From positions 1-52,131 of the forward strand of contig CALBAK010000079.1 in assembly GCA_937926445.1 (NCBI GenBank): DNA of 52,131 nt, written 5' to 3'. Both the position numbers and the translations under genes were made by a program. Under the pieces are notes generated by a model, which was not told the DNA's origin, did not search any database, and saw nothing but the letters and a program-made list of their open reading frames with translations. Shown here piece by piece: positions 1-8,668 of the stretch (positions are counted from its first letter, which is position 1; each line of letters begins with the position of its first letter). Origin of the DNA: an uncultured Alphaproteobacteria bacterium. GTDB lineage: Bacteria; Pseudomonadota; Alphaproteobacteria; Geminicoccales; Geminicoccaceae.

Positions 1-924
1 TGCGGCCTGATCGGCCGCGCCTGGGCCATCGACTTCGCGAGGGGCGGCTGGACCGTCCGCCTCTTCGACCCGGTCGAGGGTGCGGTCGAGGCCGCGCTTT
101 CGACCATCGAGCGACTGCTCGCCGATCTCGTCGAGAACGGATTGCTCGATGCCGCGGCGAAGACGGAAGCCCGCGCTCGCCTGGAGCCGGTCCCGCGGCT
201 CGAGGCGGCCCTCGTCGGCGCCGGCTGGGTCCAGGAGAACGCCCCGGAGCGGCTCGAGCTCAAGCGCGAGCTCTGGCGCGAGCTCGACCGGCTCGCCCCG
301 GCCGAGGCCGTGCTCGCCTCCTCGACCTCGGCGATCCTCCCCTCGCGCTTCACCGAGGGCCTGCCGGGCCGGGCGCGCTGCCTCGTCGTCCACCCGCTCA
401 ATCCGCCCTACCTGATCCCGGCGGTCGAGCTCTGCCCCGCACCCTGGACGAGCCTGGACACGATTCTCGCGGCCGAGGAAGCGATGCGCGGGCTCGGCCA
501 TTCGATCATCCGCATGACCCGCGAGATCGACGGCTTCGTCATGAACCGGCTGCAGGCGGCGCTCGTGGAAGAGGCCTTCAAGCTCGTCGCGGAAGGCATC
601 TGCACCGCCGAGGAGGTCGACATCGGCTTGCGCGACGGCCTCGCCCTGCGCTGGTGCTTCGCCGGCCCGTTCGAGGTGGGCGATCTCAACGCTCCGGGCG
701 GAATCCGCGACTATGTCGCGCGTTACAAGAGCGTCTTCGACTCGGTTCTCGAGAGTGCCCTGCCCCGCCCCGACTGGACGGGCCCGGTGCTCGACGAGAT
801 CGAACGGTCCCGCCGGCTACGCCTTCTGGCCGAAGAGATCCCGCACCGCCAGCGCTGGCGCGACCGCCGGCTCATGGCGCTCCTGCGCCACAAGAGAGAG
901 GCCTCGGCGGCGATCGGGGATTGA
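1..924 (+). CDS. 3-hydroxyacyl-CoA dehydrogenase family protein (5' end outside window)
   Basis: An NAD-dependent L-3-hydroxyacyl-CoA dehydrogenase-type enzyme that oxidises a 3-hydroxy group. The reading frame is open from base 1, so the N-terminus is missing. The first visible residues (CGLIGRAWA) are the tail of the GxGxxG dinucleotide-binding motif, so only a few residues should be lost. The Rossmann domain is followed by VHPLNPPYLIP, typical of the hydroxyacyl-CoA/lambda-crystallin family, and by the C-terminal helical domain (DGFVMNRLQAAL). About 307 residues are visible, close to the size of short single-domain members such as L-gulonate 3-dehydrogenase or L-carnitine dehydrogenase, and much shorter than fused FadB proteins. 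Substrate is not decidable. It lies upstream of a Liv-type importer, with a 95-base gap that holds a promoter candidate. Confidence 0.88.
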   Translation, partial: CGLIGRAWAIDFARGGWTVRLFDPVEGAVEAALSTIERLLADLVENGLLDAAAKTEARARLEPVPRLEAALVGAGWVQENAPERLELKRELWRELDRLAPAEAVLASSTSAILPSRFTEGLPGRARCLVVHPLNPPYLIPAVELCPAPWTSLDTILAAEEAMRGLGHSIIRMTREIDGFVMNRLQAALVEEAFKLVAEGICTAEEVDIGLRDGLALRWCFAGPFEVGDLNAPGGIRDYVARYKSVFDSVLESALPRPDWTGPVLDEIERSRRLRLLAEEIPHRQRWRDRRLMALLRHKREASAAIGD

Positions 925-935
925 GCGCGCACGGC

Positions 936-965
936 TTGCCAGCCGGCCGTGGCCTCGGCTAGCTG
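936..965 (+). promoter_or_regulatory. candidate sigma-70-type promoter of the Liv-type operon
   Basis: TTGCCA (936-941) and TAGCTG (960-965) are separated by 18 bases. They lie in the gap before the substrate-binding gene that starts at 1020. The -10 is poor against the E. coli consensus but resembles other -10 candidates in this window (TAGACT, TAGAGA, TAGCCC). Prediction only. Confidence 0.35.
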
Positions 966-1019
966 CGCCGCGGCACGCCCGACGACGGACCGGGCGATCG
1001 ATCAGGGGAGGTAGGAAGG

Positions 1020-2339
1020 ATGACCGCGCTCACCCGCCGCACGGCGCTCGCCACGACCGCAGCCGCGCTCGCCGCTCCCTGGATCGTGCCGCGCAGCGCC
1101 CTCGGCCAGCCGAAGCCGGCCAGGATCCGGATCGGGATCTCGACCTTCCTCTCCGGCCCCGCCTCGGTCTTCGGGGTGCCCGGCCGCAACGCCGCCGACC
1201 TGTTGATCGAGCAGCTGAACGCCAAGGGCGGGATCGCGGGCGTGCCGATCGAGGCCCTCGTCATCGACGAGGCACCGGGCGTCAACTTCCTTCTGGGCGA
1301 ATGCCGCCGACTCGCCCAGAACGAGAACGTCGACGTCATGCTCGCCTCGATCTCCTCGGGCAGCTGCCTCGCGGTCGCCCCGCTCGCCGAGGAGCTCAAG
1401 CTTCCCAACATCATGTGGGACTGCGGCACCCAGCGGATCTTCGAAGAGGGCAATTGGCGCTGGTCGGTGCGCACCCAGGCCAATGCCGTGCCCGAGATCG
1501 TGGCGCCGCTCCTCTACCTCCTTTCGATCCGCCCAGACGTGCAGACCGTGGCGGTGGTCAACCAGGACTATGCCTGGGGCCGCGATTCCTGGGCCATCTG
1601 GAAGACCGCCATGGAGGCCATCAAGCCCGGCATTCGGGTGGTGGCCGAGCTCTTCCCCAAGTTCGGTGCGACCGACTTCTCGACCGAGATCACCCGCCTC
1701 CAGGCGCTGCGGCCCGACGTCGTCTTCTCGACGAGCTGGGGCGGCGAGCTCGACACCTTCGTCCGCCAGGCCGCCGAGCGGCGCCTCTTCGAGCGCTCGC
1801 TCTTCGTCCTGCCGCTCGCCGAATCGAGCCTCGAGCGGGTCGCCAAGACCCTGCCCGAAGGCGTGATCGTGGGTGCGCGCGGCGACCACTGGTTCCTCCA
1901 CCCGACCGCCCGGGACAGCGAGCGCCTGAAGGGCTTCGTTTCCGAGTACCGCAAGCGCTACGGCCTCTACCCGATCTACCCGACCTTCCACATGGCCCAG
2001 GCCCTCTTCGCCCTCGAGGCGGCGTACACCAAGGCGATCGCCGCCAACGGCGGGGCCTGGCCGGCGCGCGAGCAGCTGATGGACACGCTGCGCGGCCTCG
2101 AATTCGACCATCTCACCGGCCGGATGAAGATCCGCGAGGACGGCCAGGGCCTCGAGCCGATGCTGATCGGCCTCGCCAAGCACGTCCCCGACTATCCCTT
2201 CCCGGTCCTCGACCGGATGGTGCTCTTCCCGCCCGAGCTCACCATGAACCCGATCGGCACCAAGGGCCTCGAATGGGTCAAGGGCCTGTCGATGGAGACC
2301 GTCGCCAAGGCCCCGGCGCCGATCCCCTACAAGGCCTGA
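1020..2339 (+). CDS. Branched-chain-amino-acid-type ABC transporter substrate-binding protein
   Basis: Periplasmic ligand-binding protein of the Leu/Ile/Val-binding type I fold (439 aa), first gene of a five-gene importer. The N-terminus has Arg-Arg (TRRTALATT), a hydrophobic stretch and an Ala-rich cleavage region ending near ALGQ (residue 29), consistent with Sec or Tat export. Mature sequence opens with the usual IRIGISTFLSGP strand, then GRNAADLLIEQLNAKGGI, typical of the family. The ATG is preceded by GGGAGG/AAGG, a good ribosome site. The real ligand may be an amide, urea or aromatic acid rather than a branched amino acid, since these families are broad. A hairpin follows the stop codon. 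Confidence 0.9.
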   Translation: MTALTRRTALATTAAALAAPWIVPRSALGQPKPARIRIGISTFLSGPASVFGVPGRNAADLLIEQLNAKGGIAGVPIEALVIDEAPGVNFLLGECRRLAQNENVDVMLASISSGSCLAVAPLAEELKLPNIMWDCGTQRIFEEGNWRWSVRTQANAVPEIVAPLLYLLSIRPDVQTVAVVNQDYAWGRDSWAIWKTAMEAIKPGIRVVAELFPKFGATDFSTEITRLQALRPDVVFSTSWGGELDTFVRQAAERRLFERSLFVLPLAESSLERVAKTLPEGVIVGARGDHWFLHPTARDSERLKGFVSEYRKRYGLYPIYPTFHMAQALFALEAAYTKAIAANGGAWPAREQLMDTLRGLEFDHLTGRMKIREDGQGLEPMLIGLAKHVPDYPFPVLDRMVLFPPELTMNPIGTKGLEWVKGLSMETVAKAPAPIPYKA

Positions 2340-2380
2340 GGGACGGGGGCCGGGCGACTGCCACGGCCGGCCCGGTCCCT
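2339..2380 (+). promoter_or_regulatory. intercistronic hairpin after the Liv-type binding-protein gene
   Basis: AGGGA (2339-2343) pairs with TCCCT (2376-2380) and CCGGGC (2350-2355) pairs with GCCCGG (2370-2375), forming a two-part stem starting in the stop codon. There is no U-tract, so it is better read as an mRNA-stabilising or partial-attenuation element than a full terminator. The permease ATG follows at 2392. Confidence 0.5.
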
Positions 2381-2391
2381 CCCCGCCCCGC

Positions 2392-3282
2392 ATGGGTCTC
2401 CTCTTCCTCCTCGCCGCCCTGGACGGGCTCGCCTATGCCGCCCAGGTGTTCCTCGTGGCGGTCGGCCTCACGCTCGTCTTCGGCGTCCTCAAGATCCTCA
2501 ACGTCGCCCACGGCAGCCTGTTCGCGATCGGCGCCTATCTGGCCTCCACCCTCGTGGGCCTCGTAGGTGTTCCCTGGCTCTCCCTGCTCGCCCTGGCGAT
2601 GGCCGCTCTGGCCGTGGGCGTGGTGCTCGGGCCGGTGATCGAACGCGGGCTTCTCGCCCGGATCTACGAGAAGGAACACGTCCTCCAGCTCCTCGTCACC
2701 TTCGCTCTTCTCATGATCCTCGAAGACGTCCAGAAGCTCGTCTGGGGCGTCCAGCCGCTCTTCGAGGACGCGCCCGTTCGACTTTTGGGCCAAGTCGAGG
2801 TCGGCGGCATCGTCTACACCGTCTATCAGCTCCTGCTGCTGCCCGGCGTGGCCCTGCTCGTCCTGGTGGTGCTCGCCTGGTTCCTGCGCCGCACGCTCCT
2901 GGGCCGCACGATCGTGGCCGTCACCCACGACCGCGAGGCGGCCGAGGCGATCGGCATCGACAGCCGCCGCGTCTATCTGCTCACCTTCACGATCGGCGCC
3001 GCCCTCGCCGCCATGGGCGGGGCGCTCGCCGCCCCCACGACGAGCCTCGTGCCGGGCATCGGCGTGCAGACGATCGTGCTCTCCTTCGCCGTCGTGGCCA
3101 CCGCCGGCCTCGGCCGGATCGAGGGGGCGGCCGCGACCGCGCTCCTGATCGGCCTCGGCCGCTCCTTCGCCGTCTATTTCACCCCCGAACTCGAGGTCGT
3201 GGTGCCCTATCTCTTGATGGTCGCGGTGCTGCTCGTCCGCCCGGCCGGACTGTTCGGCAGCACCGAACTGCGGCGGGTCTGA
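2392..3282 (+). CDS. Branched-chain-amino-acid-type ABC transporter permease (LivH type)
   Basis: Integral membrane permease of 296 aa. It is strongly hydrophobic with about eight predicted membrane segments. Family signatures include LTLVFGVLKILNVAHGSLFAIGAYL near the N-terminus (the LivH pattern of an Asn-rich helix followed by AHG) and VTHDREAAEAIGID, the cytoplasmic coupling loop. It pairs with the LivM-type permease, whose ATG overlaps this gene's TGA by one base (TGATG), so translation is probably coupled. Confidence 0.92.
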   Translation: MGLLFLLAALDGLAYAAQVFLVAVGLTLVFGVLKILNVAHGSLFAIGAYLASTLVGLVGVPWLSLLALAMAALAVGVVLGPVIERGLLARIYEKEHVLQLLVTFALLMILEDVQKLVWGVQPLFEDAPVRLLGQVEVGGIVYTVYQLLLLPGVALLVLVVLAWFLRRTLLGRTIVAVTHDREAAEAIGIDSRRVYLLTFTIGAALAAMGGALAAPTTSLVPGIGVQTIVLSFAVVATAGLGRIEGAAATALLIGLGRSFAVYFTPELEVVVPYLLMVAVLLVRPAGLFGSTELRRV

Positions 3283-4217
3283 TGCGCCGGCTCCTCCCGG
3301 TCGCGGCCGCGGTAGGGCTTCTCCTGCTGCTCGCGGGTCTCCAGCCCTGGCTGCGCTTCGTGCTCACGATCGCGCTCTCGACCGGCCTCGCCGTGCTCGG
3401 CATCGCCATGCTCCTGCGCGCGGGCCAGGTGAGCTTCGGTCACGCCCTCTACGTCGCGGCCGGCGCCTACGCCGTGGCCTTCGCCCGCCCGCACACGGGC
3501 GAGGGGCTCCTCCTCCTGCTCCTCGCCGGCCTGGTCGCAACCGGCCTCGGCCTCCTGGTCGGCCTCTTCGTCACCCGCTACCGCGACATCTTCTTCGGCA
3601 TGCTCAACCTCGCCTTCTCGATGGTCGGCTGGTCGCTCCTCGAGAAGCTCTACGGCTTGACCCGCGGCACCGACGGAATCCGCGTCGCCCGCCCGACGCT
3701 TCTGGGCTTCGCCCTCGAGGGGGCCGCCTGGGAGTGGGCGCTGTTCTCGGCAGCGCTCGCCGCCGCCCTCCTCGCCGGGGCGCTGGTCGCCAGCTATCTG
3801 CGCTCGCCCGCGGGCGAGGCGCTCGGAGCGATCAAGACCCGCGAGACCCGGCTCGAATTCGCCGGGATCTCGGCCCGCCGCGTCCTCCTCCAGGCCTATG
3901 TCGTCTCGGCCACCCTCGCAGGGCTGGGGGGTGCGATCGGCGCCCTCGCCACCCTCCACGTCACCCCGCTCCTCGCCTATTGGACGCACTCGGGCGAGCT
4001 CGTCTTCGTCGCCATCCTGGGCGGCACCGGCAACGTCCTCGGCCCGTTCCTCGGCGCCGTCGTCTTCGAGCTCGTGCGGGTGCACGCCGCCGCCGCCTTC
4101 CCCGATGCCTGGCAGATGATCCTGGGCCTCGTGCTTCTGGCCATCGTCCTCGCCGCCGCCCGCGGACTCGTGGGCCTGCTCGACGATCTCGCGGTCCGGC
4201 TCGGGTGGCGCGGGTGA
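3282..4217 (+). CDS. Branched-chain-amino-acid-type ABC transporter permease (LivM type)
   Basis: Second permease of the importer, 311 aa with multiple membrane helices. Recognisable family features are the AMLLRAGQVSFGHALYVAAGAYAVA helix pair, the coupling loop GAIKTRETRLEFAGI and the conserved late segment VFVAILGGTGNVLGPFLGAVVFE. Its stop codon overlaps the GTG of the next ATPase gene (GTGA). Some LivM proteins carry an N-terminal extension; this one is compact. Confidence 0.92.
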   Translation: MRRLLPVAAAVGLLLLLAGLQPWLRFVLTIALSTGLAVLGIAMLLRAGQVSFGHALYVAAGAYAVAFARPHTGEGLLLLLLAGLVATGLGLLVGLFVTRYRDIFFGMLNLAFSMVGWSLLEKLYGLTRGTDGIRVARPTLLGFALEGAAWEWALFSAALAAALLAGALVASYLRSPAGEALGAIKTRETRLEFAGISARRVLLQAYVVSATLAGLGGAIGALATLHVTPLLAYWTHSGELVFVAILGGTGNVLGPFLGAVVFELVRVHAAAAFPDAWQMILGLVLLAIVLAAARGLVGLLDDLAVRLGWRG

Positions 4218-4972
4218 GCGGCGCGCTCCTCGAGGCTCGCGGTCTCGCCCTCGCCTTCGGCGGGGTGCGGGCGGCCGACGGCGTCGACCTCGAGGTCGCG
4301 CCCGGGGAGATCCTCGCGATCATCGGCCCGAACGGTGCCGGCAAGACCACCTTCCTCAACATGGTGACGGGCTATCTGCGGCCGCAGGCCGGCTCGATCC
4401 GCTTCGCGGGCCGCGAGATCGCGGGTCTGCCGCCGCGCCGGATCGTCCGGCTCGGCATCGCCCGGAGCTTCCAGATTCCGCAGCTCTTCGCCGAGCACCG
4501 GGTGATCGAGAACGTCGCCCTGCACCTCGCCGCCCGCGACGGTTTCTGGGCCCCCTTCCGGCCGCTGCTGTCGCCCGCGCGGCGGTCCGAGGCACTCGCC
4601 ATCCTCGACGACCTCGAGCTCGCCCCGCTCGCCGAGGCCCGCGCCGACACGCTCGACGAGGGGGCGAGGAAGCTCGTCGACATCGCCATGGCGCTCGCGC
4701 TGCGCCCGCGCCTCCTGCTCATGGACGAGCCGACCTCGGGGGTGGCGGCTTCGGAGAAGCACGCCATCATGGACCGGCTCGTGGCGGCGCTGCGCCGGGC
4801 CTCGGTGACCGCCGTCTTCGTCGAGCACGACATGGAGGTGGTGGCCCGTCACGCCGACCGGGTGGCGGTCTGGAGCCAGGGCCGGATCCGGGCCGAGGGC
4901 CCGCCCGAAGCGGTGCTCGCCGACCCTCTCGTGCGGCGCGAGGTGATCGGGGTGGAGGGGGCGCCGTGCTGA
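4214..4972 (+). CDS. ABC transporter ATP-binding protein (LivG type)
   Basis: Cytoplasmic ATPase of the importer, 252 aa from a GTG at 4214 that overlaps the previous stop. Walker A is GPNGAGKTT (about residues 38-46) and Walker B is LLLMDEP (about 167-173) followed by TSGV. The ABC signature is unusual: LDEGARKLVDIAMAL stands where LSxGxxRxLEIA is expected, so the conserved Ser is Asp. The C-terminal H-loop (EHDMEVV) is intact. The open frame extends far upstream, but homology begins only at this GTG. Confidence 0.92.
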   Translation: MSGALLEARGLALAFGGVRAADGVDLEVAPGEILAIIGPNGAGKTTFLNMVTGYLRPQAGSIRFAGREIAGLPPRRIVRLGIARSFQIPQLFAEHRVIENVALHLAARDGFWAPFRPLLSPARRSEALAILDDLELAPLAEARADTLDEGARKLVDIAMALALRPRLLLMDEPTSGVAASEKHAIMDRLVAALRRASVTAVFVEHDMEVVARHADRVAVWSQGRIRAEGPPEAVLADPLVRREVIGVEGAPC

Positions 4973-5628
4973 GCCTCGCGCGGGTCGAGGTGGCGATCGC
5001 CGGCGCCCGGATCCTGCGCGGGGTCGACCTCGCCGTGCCGGCGGGCGGTCGGGTGGCGCTCGTCGGCCGCAACGGCGCCGGCAAGACCACGACCTTCCGC
5101 GCGATCATGGGCCTCCTGCCCCTGGTCGCCGGGTCCGTCCGCTTCGACGGTACCGAGCTCGCGGGCCTGCCGGCGCATCGGCGCACCGCGCTCGGCATCG
5201 GCTACGCGCCCGAGGACCGCCGACTCTTTCCCACCTTCACGGTCGAGGAGAACGTCCGCCTGCCGGCCGAGGTGCTGGGCCTGCCCGCGGCCGAGCTGCG
5301 CGCCCGCCTCGAGCGGGTCTGGGAACTCCTGCCCGAACTCGTCGAGCTGCGCGACCGGCGCGCGGGTGCGCTCTCGGGCGGCCAGGGCAAGATGGCGGCC
5401 CTCGCCCGGGCGCTCGTGACCGGCACGAGACTCCTCCTCCTCGACGAGCCCTTCCAGGGCCTCGCCCCGGCGCTCGCCCGCCGCTACGGCGAGATCCTGG
5501 CCCGGCTGGTCGAGCGCGAGCGCAGCCTCGCCCTCCTCGTGAGCGAGAGCAATCCGGAGCTCCTGGCCCCCTTCGTCGACACGATCGCCACGATCGAGCG
5601 CGGCGAGATCCTCTCAGCGGCCGGCTGA
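4966..5628 (+). CDS. ABC transporter ATP-binding protein (LivF type)
   Basis: Second ATPase, 220 aa, starting at a GTG that overlaps the end of the LivG-type gene by seven bases. Walker A GRNGAGKTT is near residue 34, the signature LSGGQGKMAALARAL near 135 is canonical, and Walker B is LLLLDEPFQGLAP. The usual GIGYAPEDRRLFPTFTVEENV stretch of LivF proteins is present. The His of the H-loop is replaced by SESNPELL, which is uncommon. The 3' end overlaps the convergent carrier gene by 15 bases. Confidence 0.92.
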   Translation: MLSLARVEVAIAGARILRGVDLAVPAGGRVALVGRNGAGKTTTFRAIMGLLPLVAGSVRFDGTELAGLPAHRRTALGIGYAPEDRRLFPTFTVEENVRLPAEVLGLPAAELRARLERVWELLPELVELRDRRAGALSGGQGKMAALARALVTGTRLLLLDEPFQGLAPALARRYGEILARLVERERSLALLVSESNPELLAPFVDTIATIERGEILSAAG

Positions 5629-6693
5629 GGGTGCCGCTCGGCGCGCCGCGGCGGATCCGACCCCGCGCCCGCGCGCGGCACCGGCCTCCGCCGACGGCTC
5701 GGGGTACCAGCCGCGGCCGCGCACCCGCCCGAGGAGCTGGACCATGGCGACGAGCACGGGCAGCTCGAAGGCCGGGCCGATCACGACGGTGAGGGCCACG
5801 AGCGGGCTCGCGAAGGCACCGACCGCGATCGCGAGCGACGCCTCGGAATTGCGCGCTGCCGTGGTCATCGCGAGGAGCGCGGTCTCGGGATAGGTGAGCC
5901 GCGCGAGTTTGGCCGCGGCGAGGGCGACGGCGAAGATCGCGACAAAGAAGACGAGCCCGGGCAGGATCATCCAAGCGACCACGCTCGGATTGTCGAACAG
6001 CACGCGGCCCTGGCTCGCGAACATGGCGGCGATGACGAGGGCGAGCGTCGCCGTCTTGAAGAGGCCGAGCGGCAGCCGTTCGCCGATCGGCTCGACCCGG
6101 CCGGATCGCCGCCAGGCCCGCTTGGCGAGCTCGGCCAAGACGAGCGGCAGGACGAGGAACAGGACCACGCTCTGCAGCAGGACGGCCGGATCGAGGGTCA
6201 CGATCCGGCCGGCGAGCACCCAGAGATAGACCGGCAGGAGCAGGATCTGCAGGAGCACGTTCCAGACGAGCAGGCTCAAGCCGAGCTCGACGTCGCCCCC
6301 CGCCAGATCGGTGAAGACCAGATACCAACCGATGCAGGGGGTGACGAGGTAGAGGATGAGGCCGACCCAGACCTCGGGATGGCTCTGCAAAAAGAGCCAG
6401 CCGAGGAACCAGGCGAAGAGCGGCGTGAAGAGGAAGTTGATCGCGAGCGCCAGCCCGGTCGGCCGCCAGCGTTTGAAGGCGGCCAGGACCTCGCCGGTGC
6501 GCACCCCGAGCATGACGAGGAAGATCACCAGGAACACGCCGATCTCGACGAGCGGGCCGGCCGCGGCCGCGGTCCTCGGGGCGAGCCCGGCCAGAGCCAG
6601 CCCGACCGCGATCGCCCCCAAGAGAACGACGGGCTGCAGCCGGTCGAGCAGACCCAGCCCCCGCGCGTCGCGCACCGTCACCGTCTCCCCCAT
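5614..6693 (-). CDS. ACR3 / bile acid:sodium symporter superfamily transporter
   Basis: Inner-membrane carrier of about 359 aa with ten hydrophobic segments. LYLVTPCIGWYLVFTDLAGGD carries the membrane-embedded Cys typical of ACR3-type arsenite exporters and related arsenic-resistance proteins, and GLFKTATLALVIAAMFASQG and TTAARNSEASLAIAVG match the superfamily's later helices. An ATG at 6732 is possible, but the ATG at 6693 has GGAGGG four bases upstream and starts closer to the conserved part. No arsenate reductase or ArsR is nearby and the upstream gene is a FAH-family enzyme, so an organic-acid substrate is also possible. The C-terminal tail is Ala/Arg-rich and probably disordered. Confidence 0.8.
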   Translation of the reverse strand: MGETVTVRDARGLGLLDRLQPVVLLGAIAVGLALAGLAPRTAAAAGPLVEIGVFLVIFLVMLGVRTGEVLAAFKRWRPTGLALAINFLFTPLFAWFLGWLFLQSHPEVWVGLILYLVTPCIGWYLVFTDLAGGDVELGLSLLVWNVLLQILLLPVYLWVLAGRIVTLDPAVLLQSVVLFLVLPLVLAELAKRAWRRSGRVEPIGERLPLGLFKTATLALVIAAMFASQGRVLFDNPSVVAWMILPGLVFFVAIFAVALAAAKLARLTYPETALLAMTTAARNSEASLAIAVGAFASPLVALTVVIGPAFELPVLVAMVQLLGRVRGRGWYPEPSAEAGAARGRGVGSAAARRAAPSAGR

Positions 6694-6839
6694 GGAACCC
6701 TCCGCCACGGCCGACGATCCGAGGCTCGCCATGATCCGCGATGCCGGTTCCCCGGTTCAACGGGCTGCGGGGGCTCTGCGCGCAAAGGTCGCGAGCCGAG
6801 GCCGCGAGCCCGAGCGCCCCGCCCGGGCGATCCCGGCCG

Positions 6840-7520
6840 TCAGACCACCTCGACCCGCAGCCGCCCCACGCCTTCGATCGTGGCCTCCATCACCTGACCG
6901 CGGCGGACCGGGCCGACACCGGCGGGGGTGCCGGTCAGGATCACGTCGCCCGGGGCGAGCGTGAAGTATCGCGAGAGCACAGCCACGATCTCCGGCACCT
7001 TCCAGATCATCTGCGCGAGGTCGCCGGCCTGGCGGAGCTCGCCATCGACCGAAAGCGTGATCGCACCCCGGCTCGGATGACCGATCGCACGCGCCGGCAC
7101 GAGCTCGCCGATCGGCGCGGAGCGGGCGAAGGCCTTGGCGATCTCCCAGGGCCTCTGCAGCTTCTTGGCCTCGTCCTGCAGGTCGCGGCGGGTCATGTCG
7201 ATCGCCACCGCATAGCCGAAGACGCACTCCAGCGCCCGCTCGACCGGGATGTCCTCGCCGCCCGAAGCCAGCGCCACGGCGAGCTCGACCTCGTGGTGCA
7301 CGTTCTCGGACCGCCGCGGATAGGGGAAGCGGCCGGAAGCGTCGAGATCGTCCGGGTTCTTCTGGAAGAAGAAGGGCGGCTCGCGGTTCGGATCGCCGCC
7401 CATTTCGACCGCGTGCGCCGCGTAGTTGCGGCCGATGCAGTAGACCCGGCGGACCGGGAACAGGCCGCCGCCGCGCACGGGCAGCGCGGGCGTGGGCGGC
7501 GGCTCGACGACGTAGCGCAT
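6840..7520 (-). CDS. Fumarylacetoacetate hydrolase family protein (fumarylpyruvate hydrolase-like)
   Basis: A 226-aa FAH-fold hydrolase. It has the [14 protein letters not shown] and [12 protein letters not shown] segments of fumarylpyruvate hydrolases of the gentisate pathway, the metal-binding [10 protein letters not shown] (E-x-E type) motif and the C-terminal [15 protein letters not shown]. Expected chemistry is Mg-dependent C-C bond hydrolysis of an acylpyruvate. The ATG is preceded by GGAGAGGA. No other gentisate genes are in the window, so the physiological substrate is unproven. The carrier gene follows 146 bases downstream on the same strand. Confidence 0.85.
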   Translation of the reverse strand: MRYVVEPPPTPALPVRGGGLFPVRRVYCIGRNYAAHAVEMGGDPNREPPFFFQKNPDDLDASGRFPYPRRSENVHHEVELAVALASGGEDIPVERALECVFGYAVAIDMTRRDLQDEAKKLQRPWEIAKAFARSAPIGELVPARAIGHPSRGAITLSVDGELRQAGDLAQMIWKVPEIVAVLSRYFTLAPGDVILTGTPAGVGPVRRGQVMEATIEGVGRLRVEVV

Positions 7521-7687
7521 GGATCGTTCCTCTCCGCGCGCGTTTCGGCGCCCATAGCACCCGGGACCGCCGACGGGCAGGGTCTCGCGGGCGCCCCGTT
7601 GACGGTAGCGCAGCGCGGGTGTTCGAAGATCGCGGGTCCGGGCCGGACACGCGGCCGCCGGACCGGCGCGCAGGGAGGAGAGCGTCC

Positions 7688-8665
7688 GTGAGCGGCAGCG
7701 AGGGCTGGTCGATCCCGCCGATCCTGCAGCCGCGGCCCGAGGCCTGCGCCTTCGACCTCGAGGCGGCGCTCGCTTCGGTATTGCGGCTGCGCGCGGAGGT
7801 CCCGCCCGATGCCTTCACCGCTTCGATCCTCGGCACCGAGCGCGAAGGCAGTGCGGTACTCCTCGAGGGCGGTCGCTACGCGGTGACGATCGGCTATCTG
7901 ATCACCGAGGCGGAGCGAGCGTGGCTCGCGACCGCCGGAGGTGCGGTCGTCGAGGCGCACCCCCTCGGCTACGATTTCGCCACGGGGTTCGGCCTCCTCC
8001 TCCTCCTGGGCCGGCTCCCCGCACCGGGTCTGCCGATCGGCAGCGCCGAGCCCCTGAAGCCGCCCGATCCCGTGATCCTCGCCGCCTGCGGGGGCCGCGC
8101 CGCCGCCGTCCAGGCGCGGCTGATCGGCAAGCGCGAATTCGCTGGCTATTGGGAGTATCTGCTCGAGGAGGCGCTCTTCACCGCGCCCGCCCATCCGCAC
8201 TGGGGTGGTACGGCCTGCATCGGCCCCGACGGCCGGCTGGTCGGCATCGGCTCGCTACTGATCGAGACCGAGGCCGGGCCCAAGGAGACCGCCGCCGCCA
8301 ACATGGTCGTGCCCATCGACCTCTTCGTGCCGATCCGCGAGGAGCTCGCCCGCAAGGGCCGGGTCGAGCGGCCGCCACGGCCCTGGCTCGGCCTCTACGT
8401 GGTCGAGGCCGGCGACCGGCTGGTGGTGAGCGGCGTCGCTCCGGGTGGCCCGGCGGAGAAGGCCGGCATCCGCCGCGGCGATCTGATCGTGGCGGTCGCG
8501 GGTCGCGCGGTGGTCGATCTCGCCGACCTCTGGCGCAAGGTCTGGGTGCTGGGCGAGGCCGGGGTCGCTGTGCCGCTCGTGACCGTGCGCGACGGCCAGC
8601 GGTTCGACCGCACGCTCCTCTCGATCGACCGAGCGAGCCTGATGCGGCGCCCGCGCCTGCACTGA
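7688..8665 (+). CDS. HtrA/S1C-like PDZ protein with degenerate protease domain
   Basis: About 325 aa, arranged as a trypsin/HtrA-like beta-barrel domain (roughly 30-215) and a PDZ domain (roughly 225-310; [26 protein letters not shown]). The catalytic triad is gone: TIGYLI stands where the TnaHV histidine belongs, [11 protein letters not shown] lacks the usual catalytic Asp position (D-LAVL), and HWGGTACIG replaces the GNSGGP serine loop. [11 protein letters not shown] after it still aligns with the family. It is therefore probably a non-proteolytic binding protein. No signal peptide is evident, so it may be cytoplasmic. The GTG at 7688 follows GGAGGAG; a GTG at 7619 in the same frame has no ribosome site. 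Confidence 0.75.
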   Translation: MSGSEGWSIPPILQPRPEACAFDLEAALASVLRLRAEVPPDAFTASILGTEREGSAVLLEGGRYAVTIGYLITEAERAWLATAGGAVVEAHPLGYDFATGFGLLLLLGRLPAPGLPIGSAEPLKPPDPVILAACGGRAAAVQARLIGKREFAGYWEYLLEEALFTAPAHPHWGGTACIGPDGRLVGIGSLLIETEAGPKETAAANMVVPIDLFVPIREELARKGRVERPPRPWLGLYVVEAGDRLVVSGVAPGGPAEKAGIRRGDLIVAVAGRAVVDLADLWRKVWVLGEAGVAVPLVTVRDGQRFDRTLLSIDRASLMRRPRLH

Positions 8666-8668
8666 GGC

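Noticed and set aside
713-2566. 617-residue plus-strand frame
   Set aside because: Shadow of the Liv-type binding-protein gene; extreme Arg content and no domains.
5237-6760. Long Arg/Pro-rich minus-strand frame
   Set aside because: It overlaps the carrier gene in another register, shows Arg/Ala/Pro-rich translation typical of GC-rich shadow frames and no motif.
5614-7520. Arsenic-resistance operon
   Set aside because: The carrier is ACR3-like, but there is no ArsR, arsenate reductase or ArsH, and the co-directional neighbour is a FAH-family hydrolase.
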